From an uncultured Oscillospiraceae bacterium (GTDB lineage: Bacteria > Bacillota > Clostridia > Oscillospirales > Ruminococcaceae), in NCBI GenBank assembly GCA_910587135.1, contig CAJULF010000033.1:1-29541 (forward strand): a stretch of 29,541 nt of DNA. The letters run 5' to 3'. The position numbers and the translations under genes are program-made. Within the stretch, counting starts at the first letter, position 1; every line of letters begins with the position of its first letter. Below are positions 6,952 to 14,998 of this stretch, in pieces. The notes below the pieces were generated by a model. That model was not told where the DNA came from and ran no database searches. It worked only from the letters and a program-made list of their open reading frames with translations.

Positions 6952-8892
6952 ATGATAATAGGAGTGGATTATTACCCCGAACATTGGGACAAGGAAATGT
7001 GGATCACTGACGCAGAACTGATGGCGAAAACCGGAATAAAGCTTGTCAGGCTTGGAGAGTTTGCGTGGTGCAGGCTGGAGCCGGAGGATAGCCGCTTTGA
7101 CTTCGGCTGGCTGGACGAGGCGATCGGTATTTTTTCGGAGCGCGGTATAGACGTTGTTCTGGGAACTCCGACAAACTGTCCCCCAAGATGGCTGTGTGAA
7201 CAGCATCCGAGCGTGGTGCCGACGGGCAGGAACGGAAGTCCCAATCCGATCGGCATTCGCGGTCACCGCTGCGTTAACGATCCCGTTTTTCTGGGATACG
7301 CCCAAAGGATAGTTGCGGAGATGGCAGAGCACTATAAGGACAACAAATCAGTTGTCGCATGGCAGATCGACAATGAGCTTGAGGCGAATTTCTGCTTTTG
7401 CCCCACCTGCAACGAAAAGCACCGCGAATGGCTTAAATCCAAATACGGAACTCTTCAGGCTCTTAACAAGGCTTACGGAAATGTGGTGTGGAGCGGAGAA
7501 TATTCCTCATGGGAGCAGATAGACCCGCCATACGGCGATTATAACCATGCGTGGCTGAACCCTGCCTATATGCTTGACTTCAACCGCAGGGCGTCCGAAG
7601 ATACGGTGCGTTTCTGCAATATGCAGGCGGAGCTTATCCGAAAGTATATTCCCCATGCGAAAATCACCACAAATACATGGTTCTGCGAAAATATGACGGA
7701 TTTTTACAAAACTTTTGAAAATCTTGACTTTGTTTCCTACGACAATTACCCCACAACCGATATCCCAAAAGACACGGAGAATATATACACCCACGCGGTG
7801 CACCTTGACCTTATGCGGGGTATAAAACGGGAGAATTTCTGGATCATGGAGCAGCTCAGCGGCGGTATGGGCTGTTGGTCGCCTATGTCAAAAACTCCGC
7901 GCCCGGGAATGATAAAGGGATACGCGCTGCAAGCCTTTGCTCACGGCGCGGACACGGTCGTACATTTCAGGTGGAGAACCGCGGCGATCGGCGCGGAAAT
8001 GCATTGGCACGGTCTTATTGACCATTCTAACGTACCAGGAAGAAGATTTGCCGAGTTCGCGGAGCTTTGCGGCGAGGCGGAAAAACTGGCGTCGCTGAGG
8101 GGAACGCGTCTGCGTTCAGACGTGGCAATACTGTATTCCTCCGACAACGAGTACGCATTCAAAATTCAGCCCCAGACCTACGGTATGTACTATATGGAGC
8201 AGATAAAGCTGCTGCATTACGCGTTTGCGGGTTTAGGGCTTAACGTTGATATAGTGGGGCAGCATGAGGAGCTGTCGGATTACAGGATTGTCTGCGCTCC
8301 TGAAATGTATGTGACGGACGAGAGCGTTGTCCGCAGGCTATACGACTTTGCCGAATCCGGCGGAACGGTTATACTTACCAACCGCAGCGGCGTAAAGGAC
8401 AGCAGCAACAATTGTATTCAGGCTCAGCTTCCGACCGTATATTCAAAACTGACGGGCTGCCATGCCGAGGAGTATGACCCCATCGGCGGCGACAGCGTGC
8501 GGATAAAATTCGGCGACGGCGATACCTTTACGGGAAAGCAGTGGTGCGATATTCTAAACGCGGACACCGCCGAGGTACTCGCGGTGTATGACAGCAATTT
8601 CTACAAAGGCAATGCAGCGGTAACAGTAAATCGTTTCGGAAACGGCAGAGCATATTACATAGGAACAGTTGGTGAAAAAGCGTTGTATAGGAAAATAGCA
8701 CTGAAAATTCTAAAGGATTCTGGCATACCCTTTACGGACAGTCTTCCCGACAATGTTGAAATGACCACACGAGTGGGCGATGAAATTTCCGCGCGCTTTA
8801 TCTTCAACAACACTGATGTTTCGCAGGAATTTACACTTGACGGCAGAAATATTACCCTTAAGCCCTTTGAAATGATGATTGAGGAAATATGA
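6952..8892 (+). CDS. GH42 beta-galactosidase
   Basis: The 646-residue protein has no signal peptide and is thus cytoplasmic. It matches glycoside hydrolase family 42 over its full length: GVDYYPEHW opening strand, AWQIDNE with acid/base Glu142, FWIMEQ with nucleophile Glu300, then the trimerisation domain (from about 390) and the small C-terminal beta domain. Cys107, Cys148, Cys150 and Cys153 match the structural zinc site known in this family. AAAGGAG precedes the ATG. The enzyme releases terminal beta-galactose from imported oligosaccharides. Pairing with a mannanase operon suggests a galactose-bearing mannan, but GH42 enzymes also act on galactans, so the target polymer is open. Confidence 0.93.
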   Translation: MIIGVDYYPEHWDKEMWITDAELMAKTGIKLVRLGEFAWCRLEPEDSRFDFGWLDEAIGIFSERGIDVVLGTPTNCPPRWLCEQHPSVVPTGRNGSPNPIGIRGHRCVNDPVFLGYAQRIVAEMAEHYKDNKSVVAWQIDNELEANFCFCPTCNEKHREWLKSKYGTLQALNKAYGNVVWSGEYSSWEQIDPPYGDYNHAWLNPAYMLDFNRRASEDTVRFCNMQAELIRKYIPHAKITTNTWFCENMTDFYKTFENLDFVSYDNYPTTDIPKDTENIYTHAVHLDLMRGIKRENFWIMEQLSGGMGCWSPMSKTPRPGMIKGYALQAFAHGADTVVHFRWRTAAIGAEMHWHGLIDHSNVPGRRFAEFAELCGEAEKLASLRGTRLRSDVAILYSSDNEYAFKIQPQTYGMYYMEQIKLLHYAFAGLGLNVDIVGQHEELSDYRIVCAPEMYVTDESVVRRLYDFAESGGTVILTNRSGVKDSSNNCIQAQLPTVYSKLTGCHAEEYDPIGGDSVRIKFGDGDTFTGKQWCDILNADTAEVLAVYDSNFYKGNAAVTVNRFGNGRAYYIGTVGEKALYRKIALKILKDSGIPFTDSLPDNVEMTTRVGDEISARFIFNNTDVSQEFTLDGRNITLKPFEMMIEEI

Positions 8893-8982
8893 GCGGAAAG
8901 TTCTTACCTTAACCCAAAAGTTTTTTGGTAAAAATCAACATACAACGATAAAAAAAGAATTGTTTTTTGTTGAATATACCCT

Positions 8983-9011
8983 TTGAAATAATGGCTTGTT
9001 TTTGATATAAT
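8983..9011 (+). promoter_or_regulatory. sigma-A promoter of the MATE-kinase gene
   Basis: TTGAAA (8983-8988), a 17-base spacer and TATAAT (9006-9011). Transcription would start near 9018, a few bases before a terminator-like hairpin and about 118 bases before the start codon. Confidence 0.75.
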
Positions 9012-9023
9012 ATTATTTGTCGA

Positions 9024-9075
9024 ACAGCAAAAAGAGCGTAGAAATCACGACGATTTTTATGCTCTTTTTCTGTTT
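9024..9075 (+). terminator. leader hairpin / possible attenuator before the MATE-kinase gene
   Basis: AAAAAGAGCGTA (9029-9040) pairs with TATGCTCTTTTT (9059-9070) over 12 positions with one G-U pair, in an A-stem-T layout typical of intrinsic terminators. The next bases are CTGTTT. Because the promoter at 8983-9011 lies upstream of it, the MATE transcript must pass through the hairpin, so it may regulate that gene as well as end GH42 transcripts. No leader peptide was found here. Confidence 0.6.
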
Positions 9076-9135
9076 GACGCAGTTTTCAGGCAGCTTTTCT
9101 CGATAAAGACTCCAAATATTTTCTTGGAGGACATT

Positions 9136-11130
9136 ATGAATAAAGAACAAAATTCTCAATTTTTGGGAACGGAGAAGATCTCAAAACTGATGGTGAAATT
9201 TTCGGTTCCCTGTGTGATGTCGCTGCTTGTAAGCGCACTTTACAATATTGTAGACCAGATATTTGTCGGCAACAGCGAATTGAGTACATTGGGAAATGCC
9301 GCGACAGGAGTGGTGTTTCCTATCTTCATTATTGCGCAGGCATTTGCATGGTGCTTTGGCGACGGCTGCGCAGCATATCTGAATATATGTCAGGGGAAAA
9401 GAGACACGCAGAACGCACATAAATCAATAGGAACGGGCATTACCGTTACGTTTATCTGCGGAATTGTACTTATGGCGATTTTCTATCCTCTTAAAACGCA
9501 GATTCTCACACTGTTCGGAGCGTCGGAGAACAGCATTGGTTACGCGGTTGAGTACTTTAATTTAATTCTCGCGTTTTTCCCGATTTTTATGCTGTCAAAT
9601 ATGATGAACGCCGTTATACGCGCCGACGGAACTCCCGCATGGTCCATGGCTTCAATGCTTGCGGGCGCGTTAACAAACATTGTTCTCGACCCCGTATTTA
9701 TTTTCGGAACAAAATGGGGAATGCTCGGCGCGGCACTGGCAACCGTCATCGGACAAACAGTTTCATTTGTTATAACTCTGATATACTTCTTTCGCACAAA
9801 AACCTTTAAATTGAAATTAAAGAGTTTTCTGCCGGATTTCAAAGTTTTTTCGGGTGCTTTACAGCTTGGCGTGTCCTCGTTTATTACACAAATGACAATA
9901 GTTATAATATCATTGGTCTGCAATATTTTGCTGGCGAAATACGGCGCGGTTTCACAGTATGGCGTGGATATCCCCATTGCGATAATCGGTATTGAGAGCA
10001 AGGTCTTTACCGTAGTAATCAACCTTGTTGTAGGCATTGTTCTTGGCTGTCAGCCTATAATAAGCTATAATATGGGCGCAAAGCGTTATGACCGTGTAAA
10101 AGAGCTGTACAGAAAAATACTGCTTTGTACAGTTGTTATCGGACTTGCTTCAACGCTTCTGTTCGAGCTTGCTCCGCGAACCGTTGTCGGGATTTTCGGA
10201 ACTCCCACCAATATCCCCAATCCCGATGATTACTGGAAATTCGGTGAATTGACTTTCCGGATATTCCTTTGTCTGGTTACATTTACCTGCACGATTAAAA
10301 TGACTTCAATATTTTTTCAGGCGGTTGGAAAACCGATTCGTGCGGTTATCGCGTCGATGATTCGTGATATTATCTGTTTTATTCCGCTGATAATTACGCT
10401 TCCGATTTTTTTCGGGATAGAGGGCATTCTGTTTGCGGCTCCTTCGGCTGACCTTATTGCAATGATCGTCGCCGCTGCCCTGACCGTAACATTTATGAAG
10501 ACTTTAAAATCAGACGTCCCGTCTGGAAATAACGAGTCTGTACTTAAGCCTTCAAGCAAGGGTGTGATTATTACGATTGCGAGAGAGCACGGTTCCTCCG
10601 GCAAACAAATAGGAAAGCTGATTTCGGAAAAACTCGGGATCCCGTTCTATTACAAGGAGATGACTGCTCTTGCCGCGCAGGAAAGCGGACTTGACAAGGA
10701 ATTTATTTCCGATATTAACTCAAACGCTCCAACTATACTGCAAAGCCTTTACCTTAGCACAGACGTTATACAGCAGGCAATTGTCGCGCAGGACAAGGTT
10801 ATCAGAAAAATTGCGGACAGCGGAAGCTGTGTAATAGTCGGAAGAGCCGCCGATTATGTACTGCGGGATTATGAAGATGTAATTCGTGTTTTCATATATG
10901 CCGATGAGGAATTTAAAATCAGCCGCGTGATGGAGATTTACGGCGACAGCAAGGAGCAGGCGCTGAAAAATCTTCATCGTTCCGATGAAGCGAGAGCTTC
11001 TTATTACAAAAACATTTCAGCTCAGAATTGGGGCGACAGACACAATTATGAACTGATGATTGACAGTTCTGTGGGTTTGGACGAAAGCGCGGAGATCATT
11101 TGCAGCTATGTCCGCGGCAAAACAAGGTAA
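9136..11130 (+). CDS. MATE efflux transporter fused to a cytidylate-kinase-like domain
   Basis: The 664-residue fusion has two parts. Residues 1 to about 460 are a MATE-family multidrug/cation antiporter with some 12 membrane segments (KFSVPCVMSLLVSALYNIVDQIFVG at the N-terminus, the repeated NIVLDPVFIF signature). Residues about 475-664 resemble the Cytidylate_kin2 family: ITIAREHGSSGKQIGKLISEKLGIPFYYKE with a P-loop-like GSSGKQIG, then GSCVIVGRAADYVL and RVFIYADEEFKISRVME. The ATG at 9136 is used because GGAGG lies 5 bases upstream. The membrane part presumably exports a drug or metabolite. The cytosolic domain may phosphorylate a nucleotide-like ligand or regulate transport, but this is conjecture. 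It is monocistronic and has a leader hairpin. Confidence 0.9.
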   Translation: MNKEQNSQFLGTEKISKLMVKFSVPCVMSLLVSALYNIVDQIFVGNSELSTLGNAATGVVFPIFIIAQAFAWCFGDGCAAYLNICQGKRDTQNAHKSIGTGITVTFICGIVLMAIFYPLKTQILTLFGASENSIGYAVEYFNLILAFFPIFMLSNMMNAVIRADGTPAWSMASMLAGALTNIVLDPVFIFGTKWGMLGAALATVIGQTVSFVITLIYFFRTKTFKLKLKSFLPDFKVFSGALQLGVSSFITQMTIVIISLVCNILLAKYGAVSQYGVDIPIAIIGIESKVFTVVINLVVGIVLGCQPIISYNMGAKRYDRVKELYRKILLCTVVIGLASTLLFELAPRTVVGIFGTPTNIPNPDDYWKFGELTFRIFLCLVTFTCTIKMTSIFFQAVGKPIRAVIASMIRDIICFIPLIITLPIFFGIEGILFAAPSADLIAMIVAAALTVTFMKTLKSDVPSGNNESVLKPSSKGVIITIAREHGSSGKQIGKLISEKLGIPFYYKEMTALAAQESGLDKEFISDINSNAPTILQSLYLSTDVIQQAIVAQDKVIRKIADSGSCVIVGRAADYVLRDYEDVIRVFIYADEEFKISRVMEIYGDSKEQALKNLHRSDEARASYYKNISAQNWGDRHNYELMIDSSVGLDESAEIICSYVRGKTR

Positions 11131-11159
11131 CGATAAAGTACATCAAAAATAATATAAAG

Positions 11160-11202
11160 ATAAGCAGCTTACTTGCATAATTTTAATCAGTAAGCTGCTT
11201 AT
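11160..11202. terminator. inverted repeat, probable bidirectional terminator
   Basis: ATAAGCAGCTTAC and GTAAGCTGCTTAT are perfect 13-bp arms around a 17-base loop. It follows the MATE-kinase stop codon and overlaps the last codons of the converging chimeric gene; T-rich flanks exist on the minus-strand exit side. The GC content is low, so strength is uncertain. Confidence 0.6.
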
Positions 11203-11830
11203 AATCTTCCATATATACCCTGAAATGCTCCGGATATCGTTCGGCAATGCCGTTTAACGGCTGCTGCGCCGAATGAATATAACCTACATCCATTTCCTCG
11301 TTGCTTTTCAGCGGAACCGCAACTATACCCGTGCCGTTCAGATCGCTGCTTAAAATCCCCGATGATATCGTATATCCGTTCAGCCCTATCAGCAAATCAA
11401 ATAGCGTAGCCCGATCTGCCACTACAATGCTTTTCGGGCTTTCGTCTGTGCTGTGAGGCTCCTCGGAGAAATAAAAGGAATTGTTCACCCCCTGATCGTA
11501 AGTAAGCCGAGGGTATTCCAACAGGTCTTTGCGCAAAACAGTCTTCTTTTTTGCAAGCGGATTGTTCTTGCTGACAAAGACATGCGGTCCATCGGGCAAA
11601 GTATTCAGCATAGCTGCTGTGTCCAACCTTCCGTCGTAGAACGAGAAATCGTTTGACGGACTAAAGTCAATCCCGCTGTCAAGCTGATTCAGAAGTTTTT
11701 TCAAGCGAAGCTCTTTTCCGATTTTCCCCAATTCCTCCAATGATATCTCACCTTTGAAATACTTTTCCTCCGCAAATTTAAGTTCACGCTGTGAGCCTAT
11801 CCGCGGGTAGCCGATAATTGATGTTTTCAT
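11183..11830 (-). pseudogene. in-frame chimera: MetE N-terminus fused to LysR-type effector domain
   Basis: Residues 1 to about 78 match the start of cobalamin-independent methionine synthase MetE (IGYPRIGSQRELKFAEEKYF, ELRLKKLLNQLDSGID, PSNDFSFYDGRLDTA). From about residue 80 the sequence is instead the C-terminal effector-binding half of a LysR-family regulator (PHVFVSKNNPLA, NNSFYFSEE, DRATLFDLLIGLNGYTISSG, VAVPL). The MetE catalytic domain and the LysR helix-turn-helix are both missing, so neither original function can remain. The simplest origin is a deletion between neighbouring metE and lysR genes that happened to keep frame. The start codon lies in an intact-looking metE leader. Whether the 215-aa product is made is unknown. 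Confidence 0.8.
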
Positions 11831-12091
11831 TTTCTATGCTGCCTTTCGTTTTTTCTTTTATTATAGCTCATATAATTTGATATGTGATAACACTTATTTT
11901 TCATCACGCGTCATAGTTATTAGCTATGGCTGAGCGTGTTCCTCAAAAAGGAAGCAGCAAAAAAATGTTGAAGAGTATTATCAACAATCTTTATCAGACA
12001 GCTATATTTGATCGTTATGATATCTTCATTACGACATACCGCGAATATCTTCTGATGTATCTACGTATAATCGTTACCTTCGTATAAATAT
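11831..12091. other. intergenic region upstream of the chimera, with a possible 53-codon ORF
   Basis: The region should hold the old metE promoter on the minus strand; AT-rich stretches near 11855-11900 fit but no clean -35/-10 pair was seen. The plus strand has an ATG-to-TAA frame 11926-12087 (starts MAERVPQKGSSKKMLK), described separately. Otherwise nothing recognisable. Confidence 0.4.
11926..12087 (+). pseudogene. possible 53-aa ORF, perhaps a transporter-permease N-terminal remnant
   Basis: An uninterrupted frame of 53 codons starts with a basic segment and contains NLYQTAIFDRYDIF and a hydrophobic tail YLLMYLRIIVTFV. The first part loosely recalls the N-terminus of polar amino acid ABC permeases, where NxYxTFIxDDRY precedes the first membrane helix. 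That resemblance is from memory and weak. There is no good ribosome binding site, and it converges on the second MATE gene with 4 bases between stops. It may be a decayed gene or chance. Confidence 0.2.
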
Positions 12092-13471
12092 CTAACCGAT
12101 ATGCTTCAGGTTTTTCTTATTAGATATCCTTTTCCAAATAATCAACGCTGCTGCCGCGGTCAATATTTCCGCTATCGGGAAGACCGCCCATAAAAGCCGT
12201 TCCATCTTCGGGTCAGATCCCGCAATATTCGCGAAGGCTATCGCAAACGGGAACACAAACAGAAGCTGTCTTCCTATCGAGATCGCAAGCGAGCCTATTC
12301 CACTGCCGACTGCCTGAAAAATCCCCTGAAACGCAATGTTTATTCCCGCAAACACCAGACCAATCGAAATAATGTGTATAGCGCTTATGCAAAGTGCCTG
12401 TGTTTCTCCCGATAATCCGAAAATTTCCGAGAACGGAACGGCAAAAATTTCAAGCACCGCACAACCTGTCAGCATAATTATAAAAGTGAATAAATGCCCG
12501 AATTTCACGCAATCTTTAATCCGTTTGCCGCTTCCCATTCCATAGCTGAATGCGGTTATCGGAGTGATCGCGTCCCGCATTCCGAATGCCGCAAACAACA
12601 GGAACTGCTGAATTTTATAGTACAGTCCGTAAGCTGTGACCATATTTTCGCTGACGCCCTTGAGGATCAAATTCATTCCGTAGGTCATAACGGAAATAAG
12701 CGCTTGTGAAATTATAGCAGGCAATCCTACCGAATAAATCATACCGAAAATCTTAAGTGACGGAATAAAATCCCGCAGTCTTATATGGATTGCTTTATTA
12801 AATTTCAAATGAAAAATCAGCGCTGCCGCAAACGAAACTATCTGACCTATAACGGTCGCATATGCCGCGCCTTTTACACCCATTTCGGGGCAGCCAAACC
12901 AACCGTATATCAAAATCGGATCAAGAACGATGTTCGTGACTGCGCCAAGTATCTGCGCAATGGTGGAACAAAGCGAGTGTCCCGCCGCCTGAAGCATTTT
13001 TTCAAAAATTGCGAACATAGACATTCCGAATGATAATACACAGCATATGCTTAAATATTCGCTTCCCATCACGGAAACAACGCTGTTGTCGGTCTGAGAA
13101 TTTATATATGCCTCCGCTCCGAAAATACCGAAAATCAAGAATATAACATAAATCACAGCTCCGAGAAAAATGGCGTTTCCGGCAGTTTTGTCGGTAAGTT
13201 TACCGTCCTTTTGTCCAAGGCTTTTTGCAATAAGAACATTTGATCCCACGCCGGTTCCGATACCTACCGCCACCATCAGTATCTGCAGCGGAAAAGCCAA
13301 GGTCAAAGCGTTCAGAGCGTCCTCGCCGCCTGTCTGCATATTCGATACAAAGGCGCTGTCCACTATATTGTAAACCGCCTGCAAAACCATTGAAACGATC
13401 ATGGGTATCCCCATTGAAAGCATCAGCCTTCTTACGGGAACCGCTGCCATTTTTTCATCTTTTAAGTTCAT
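12092..13471 (-). CDS. MATE family efflux transporter
   Basis: The 459-residue integral membrane protein is a MATE antiporter with two homologous six-helix halves. The first half opens with LMLSMGIPMIVSMVLQAVYNIVDSAFVS and has NIVLDPILIYGWFG, and the second half includes FQGIFQAVGSGIGSLAIS. The fold is that of NorM/DinF-type exporters driven by Na+ or H+. The ATG at 13471 follows GGAGGGAAAGGTT; upstream in-frame codons lack a site. It is a single gene with its own promoter and leader terminator. The substrate cannot be predicted. It is not a close duplicate of the MATE part at 9136-11130, sharing mainly family motifs. Confidence 0.92.
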   Translation of the reverse strand: MNLKDEKMAAVPVRRLMLSMGIPMIVSMVLQAVYNIVDSAFVSNMQTGGEDALNALTLAFPLQILMVAVGIGTGVGSNVLIAKSLGQKDGKLTDKTAGNAIFLGAVIYVIFLIFGIFGAEAYINSQTDNSVVSVMGSEYLSICCVLSFGMSMFAIFEKMLQAAGHSLCSTIAQILGAVTNIVLDPILIYGWFGCPEMGVKGAAYATVIGQIVSFAAALIFHLKFNKAIHIRLRDFIPSLKIFGMIYSVGLPAIISQALISVMTYGMNLILKGVSENMVTAYGLYYKIQQFLLFAAFGMRDAITPITAFSYGMGSGKRIKDCVKFGHLFTFIIMLTGCAVLEIFAVPFSEIFGLSGETQALCISAIHIISIGLVFAGINIAFQGIFQAVGSGIGSLAISIGRQLLFVFPFAIAFANIAGSDPKMERLLWAVFPIAEILTAAAALIIWKRISNKKNLKHIG

Positions 13472-13484
13472 AACCTTTCCCTCC

Positions 13485-13534
13485 AAAAACAAAAAAGTGC
13501 AGCTTACCGATCGGAATTACGCAGTAAGCTACAC
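13485..13534 (-). terminator. leader attenuator hairpin of the MATE gene
   Basis: On the minus strand GTGTAGCTTAC (13534-13524) pairs with GTAAGCTGCAC (13507-13497) over 11 bp with one G-U. TTTTTTGTTTTT follows at once and then the MATE ribosome binding site. This is a complete intrinsic terminator lying between the promoter and the coding region, so readthrough must be controlled or partial. Confidence 0.78.
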
Positions 13535-13536
13535 AT
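13504..13536 (-). CDS. possible 10-codon leader peptide inside the attenuator
   Basis: ATG TGT AGC TTA CTG CGT AAT TCC GAT CGG TAA would encode MCSLLRNSDR. It starts within a few bases of the predicted transcript start, so it would be nearly leaderless, and its codons run through the 5' arm and loop of the terminator. A ribosome stalled here would block the hairpin and allow MATE expression, as in known drug-responsive attenuators. Expression is inferred only. Confidence 0.4.
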   Translation of the reverse strand: MCSLLRNSDR

Positions 13537-13545
13537 CTTGATATT

Positions 13546-13574
13546 ATTATAGACAAAATAAGGCTTGATGTCAA
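13546..13574 (-). promoter_or_regulatory. consensus sigma-A promoter of the MATE gene
   Basis: On the minus strand TTGACA (13574-13569), exactly 17 bases, then TATAAT (13551-13546), a perfect match. The predicted transcript starts near 13539 and enters the attenuator at once. Confidence 0.85.
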
Positions 13575-13683
13575 AGGAAGTTTTGCACGATTTTTCATGC
13601 GACCAAGCACTTTTTTTATGCATAACATACAGTTTTGCTGTTCCGGCATATTGACAACACAATGTAGTCACTTATATTTTAAA

Positions 13684-13717
13684 CCTCGCGCATTTGCCAA
13701 ATGACAAATGCGCGAGG
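13684..13717 (-). terminator. hairpin downstream of spoIIIAH
   Basis: CCTCGCGCATTTG and CAAATGCGCGAGG form a perfect 13-bp stem with an 8-base loop. On the minus strand it is followed by TTTAAAATATAA. It lies about 150 bases after the spoIIIAH stop and is the likely end of the spoIIIA transcript. The stretch 13575-13683 between it and the MATE promoter shows no gene. Confidence 0.65.
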
Positions 13718-13869
13718 CTGCTGCTATGTATGCCAAGTTTTCTGCAGTATGGAGGTTCTGCCTTATTGCATTTTGCTGAACTTTGCGCAAAACTTTTGAA
13801 GCGCATCGAAAACGAGTAAAAACAGCGAAAATTTTAATTTTTTTCGGCTTCAGGTCAGACTTCTTACCT

Positions 13870-14406
13870 TTAATTAACCTCAACGATGGTGATATTGTTG
13901 CTGCTGACCTCGTATTCCGACAACAGGGTGCTCTTGATTTTTGCCGCTCCCGCTTCGTCAAGACCGTCGGTTTTAACTATGATATTGGCGGTGTTGTCGC
14001 TGAGATAGCACAGCGCGTCCTCAAAGCCCTGCGCTCTCAGGAGTGACTCGATACGGTTCTCGCTGTCAATAAGCGTTCCGAGTGACACCGCGTCGCCCAT
14101 TACAACCGAAAGCTCGTCTACCGTCAGATCGCCGCCCTGATACATACTCGCCAGCACCTCCGCTGCCTCGTCGCGGCTGGTCTGCTTTTCAAGCCTCGCC
14201 TGTGCGAAATAAGCGTCGCTGTCCGCCGAACCCGCAACGTATACGGTATCCCCGTAAGCGGCTCCCACACGGGTCGACGGCTCGGTTATCTCCTTTTTCT
14301 TAGTGCCAGAATAGATGAAGTTCACCGCTACCGCCGCCCCGAGCAGAACCGTCAGGGACGCGATAATAAGCTGCTTTTTTCCCAGAATAACATTCAGTCT
14401 TTTCAT
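13870..14406 (-). CDS. spoIIIAH: stage III sporulation protein AH
   Basis: The 178-residue protein has one N-terminal membrane helix (IIASLTVLLGAAVAVNFIYSG, about residues 14-34) and an extracytoplasmic YscJ/FliF-like domain toward the C-terminus (ESLLRAQGFEDALCYLSDNTANIIVKTDGL). It is the mother-cell ring component that in Bacillus binds forespore SpoIIQ across the intermembrane space. The ATG at 14406 follows GAAAGGTGTG; an upstream in-frame GTG/ATG set lacks a site. It is shorter than the B. subtilis protein (about 218 aa), as is common in Clostridia. It is the last gene of the operon and ends 150 bases before the hairpin at 13684. Confidence 0.9.
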   Translation of the reverse strand: MKRLNVILGKKQLIIASLTVLLGAAVAVNFIYSGTKKKEITEPSTRVGAAYGDTVYVAGSADSDAYFAQARLEKQTSRDEAAEVLASMYQGGDLTVDELSVVMGDAVSLGTLIDSENRIESLLRAQGFEDALCYLSDNTANIIVKTDGLDEAGAAKIKSTLLSEYEVSSNNITIVEVN

Positions 14407-14479
14407 AATACACACACCTTTCGTAATTACGGACAAGATCTAAACCTGTCCTTTGTTTTCTGCCTCCCGCCGATAGCCT

Positions 14480-14998
14480 TTAAAAGGTAACACAGACCCG
14501 CGAAACTCCTACGTTAAGCACTCCCGAAACGGTATTCGCGATCTTTTCCTTGACCACGGGGTCGGCAGCTCCGGGACAAACCACCGCCACTCCGCGCACT
14601 CTCGGGCAGACGACGCTTGTTTCCAGAGGTTCCTTGCCGCCGCCGGCGAGAACAATTTCCGTGCGGCTGCTGCTGCTTTTGGATGATGAATCCGCATTAC
14701 TGGAGGAGTCTGACTCGGACTGCGTTTCCTCGGCAAATATCCGTGTAGATGTGCTCTCAAGAGTCACCATTACCGAAACGCCGTTCACACCGTCTATCTG
14801 CGAGAGCAGCTTTTCCAGCCGCTGCTCCAGCTCCCGCTCGATATCTCCCACGCTTGCCGAGACCGCCGCGGGGGGCTGCTCCTCCCCTCCCCCGAAAGAC
14901 AGGGTGCTCAGAAACAGCAGCAGTATCACCGCTGTTCCCGCAATGATTATTATTTTCTTTGCCTTGTCGCTGCTCAGAAAATCCGTTATTTTTTTCAG
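14480..14998 (-). CDS. spoIIIAG: stage III sporulation protein AG (probable CTG start)
   Basis: The product of about 172 residues has the SpoIIIAG layout: a short basic cytoplasmic end (KKITDFLSSDKAKK), one membrane helix (IIIIAGTAVILLLFLSTLSF), then a ring-forming extracellular domain (LEKLLSQIDGVNGVSVMVTLES through GVAVVCPGAADPVVKEKI) split by a serine-rich insert around DSSSNADSSSKSSSS. The conserved N-terminus lies upstream of the first GTG (14929). Reading back, no ATG, GTG or TTG occurs in frame before spoIIIAF, but CTG at 14998 is preceded by AAGGGGTGAT at good spacing, so it is taken as start. SpoIIIAG forms the large oligomeric ring of the mother cell-forespore channel. Confidence 0.85.
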   Translation of the reverse strand: MKKITDFLSSDKAKKIIIIAGTAVILLLFLSTLSFGGGEEQPPAAVSASVGDIERELEQRLEKLLSQIDGVNGVSVMVTLESTSTRIFAEETQSESDSSSNADSSSKSSSSRTEIVLAGGGKEPLETSVVCPRVRGVAVVCPGAADPVVKEKIANTVSGVLNVGVSRVCVTF

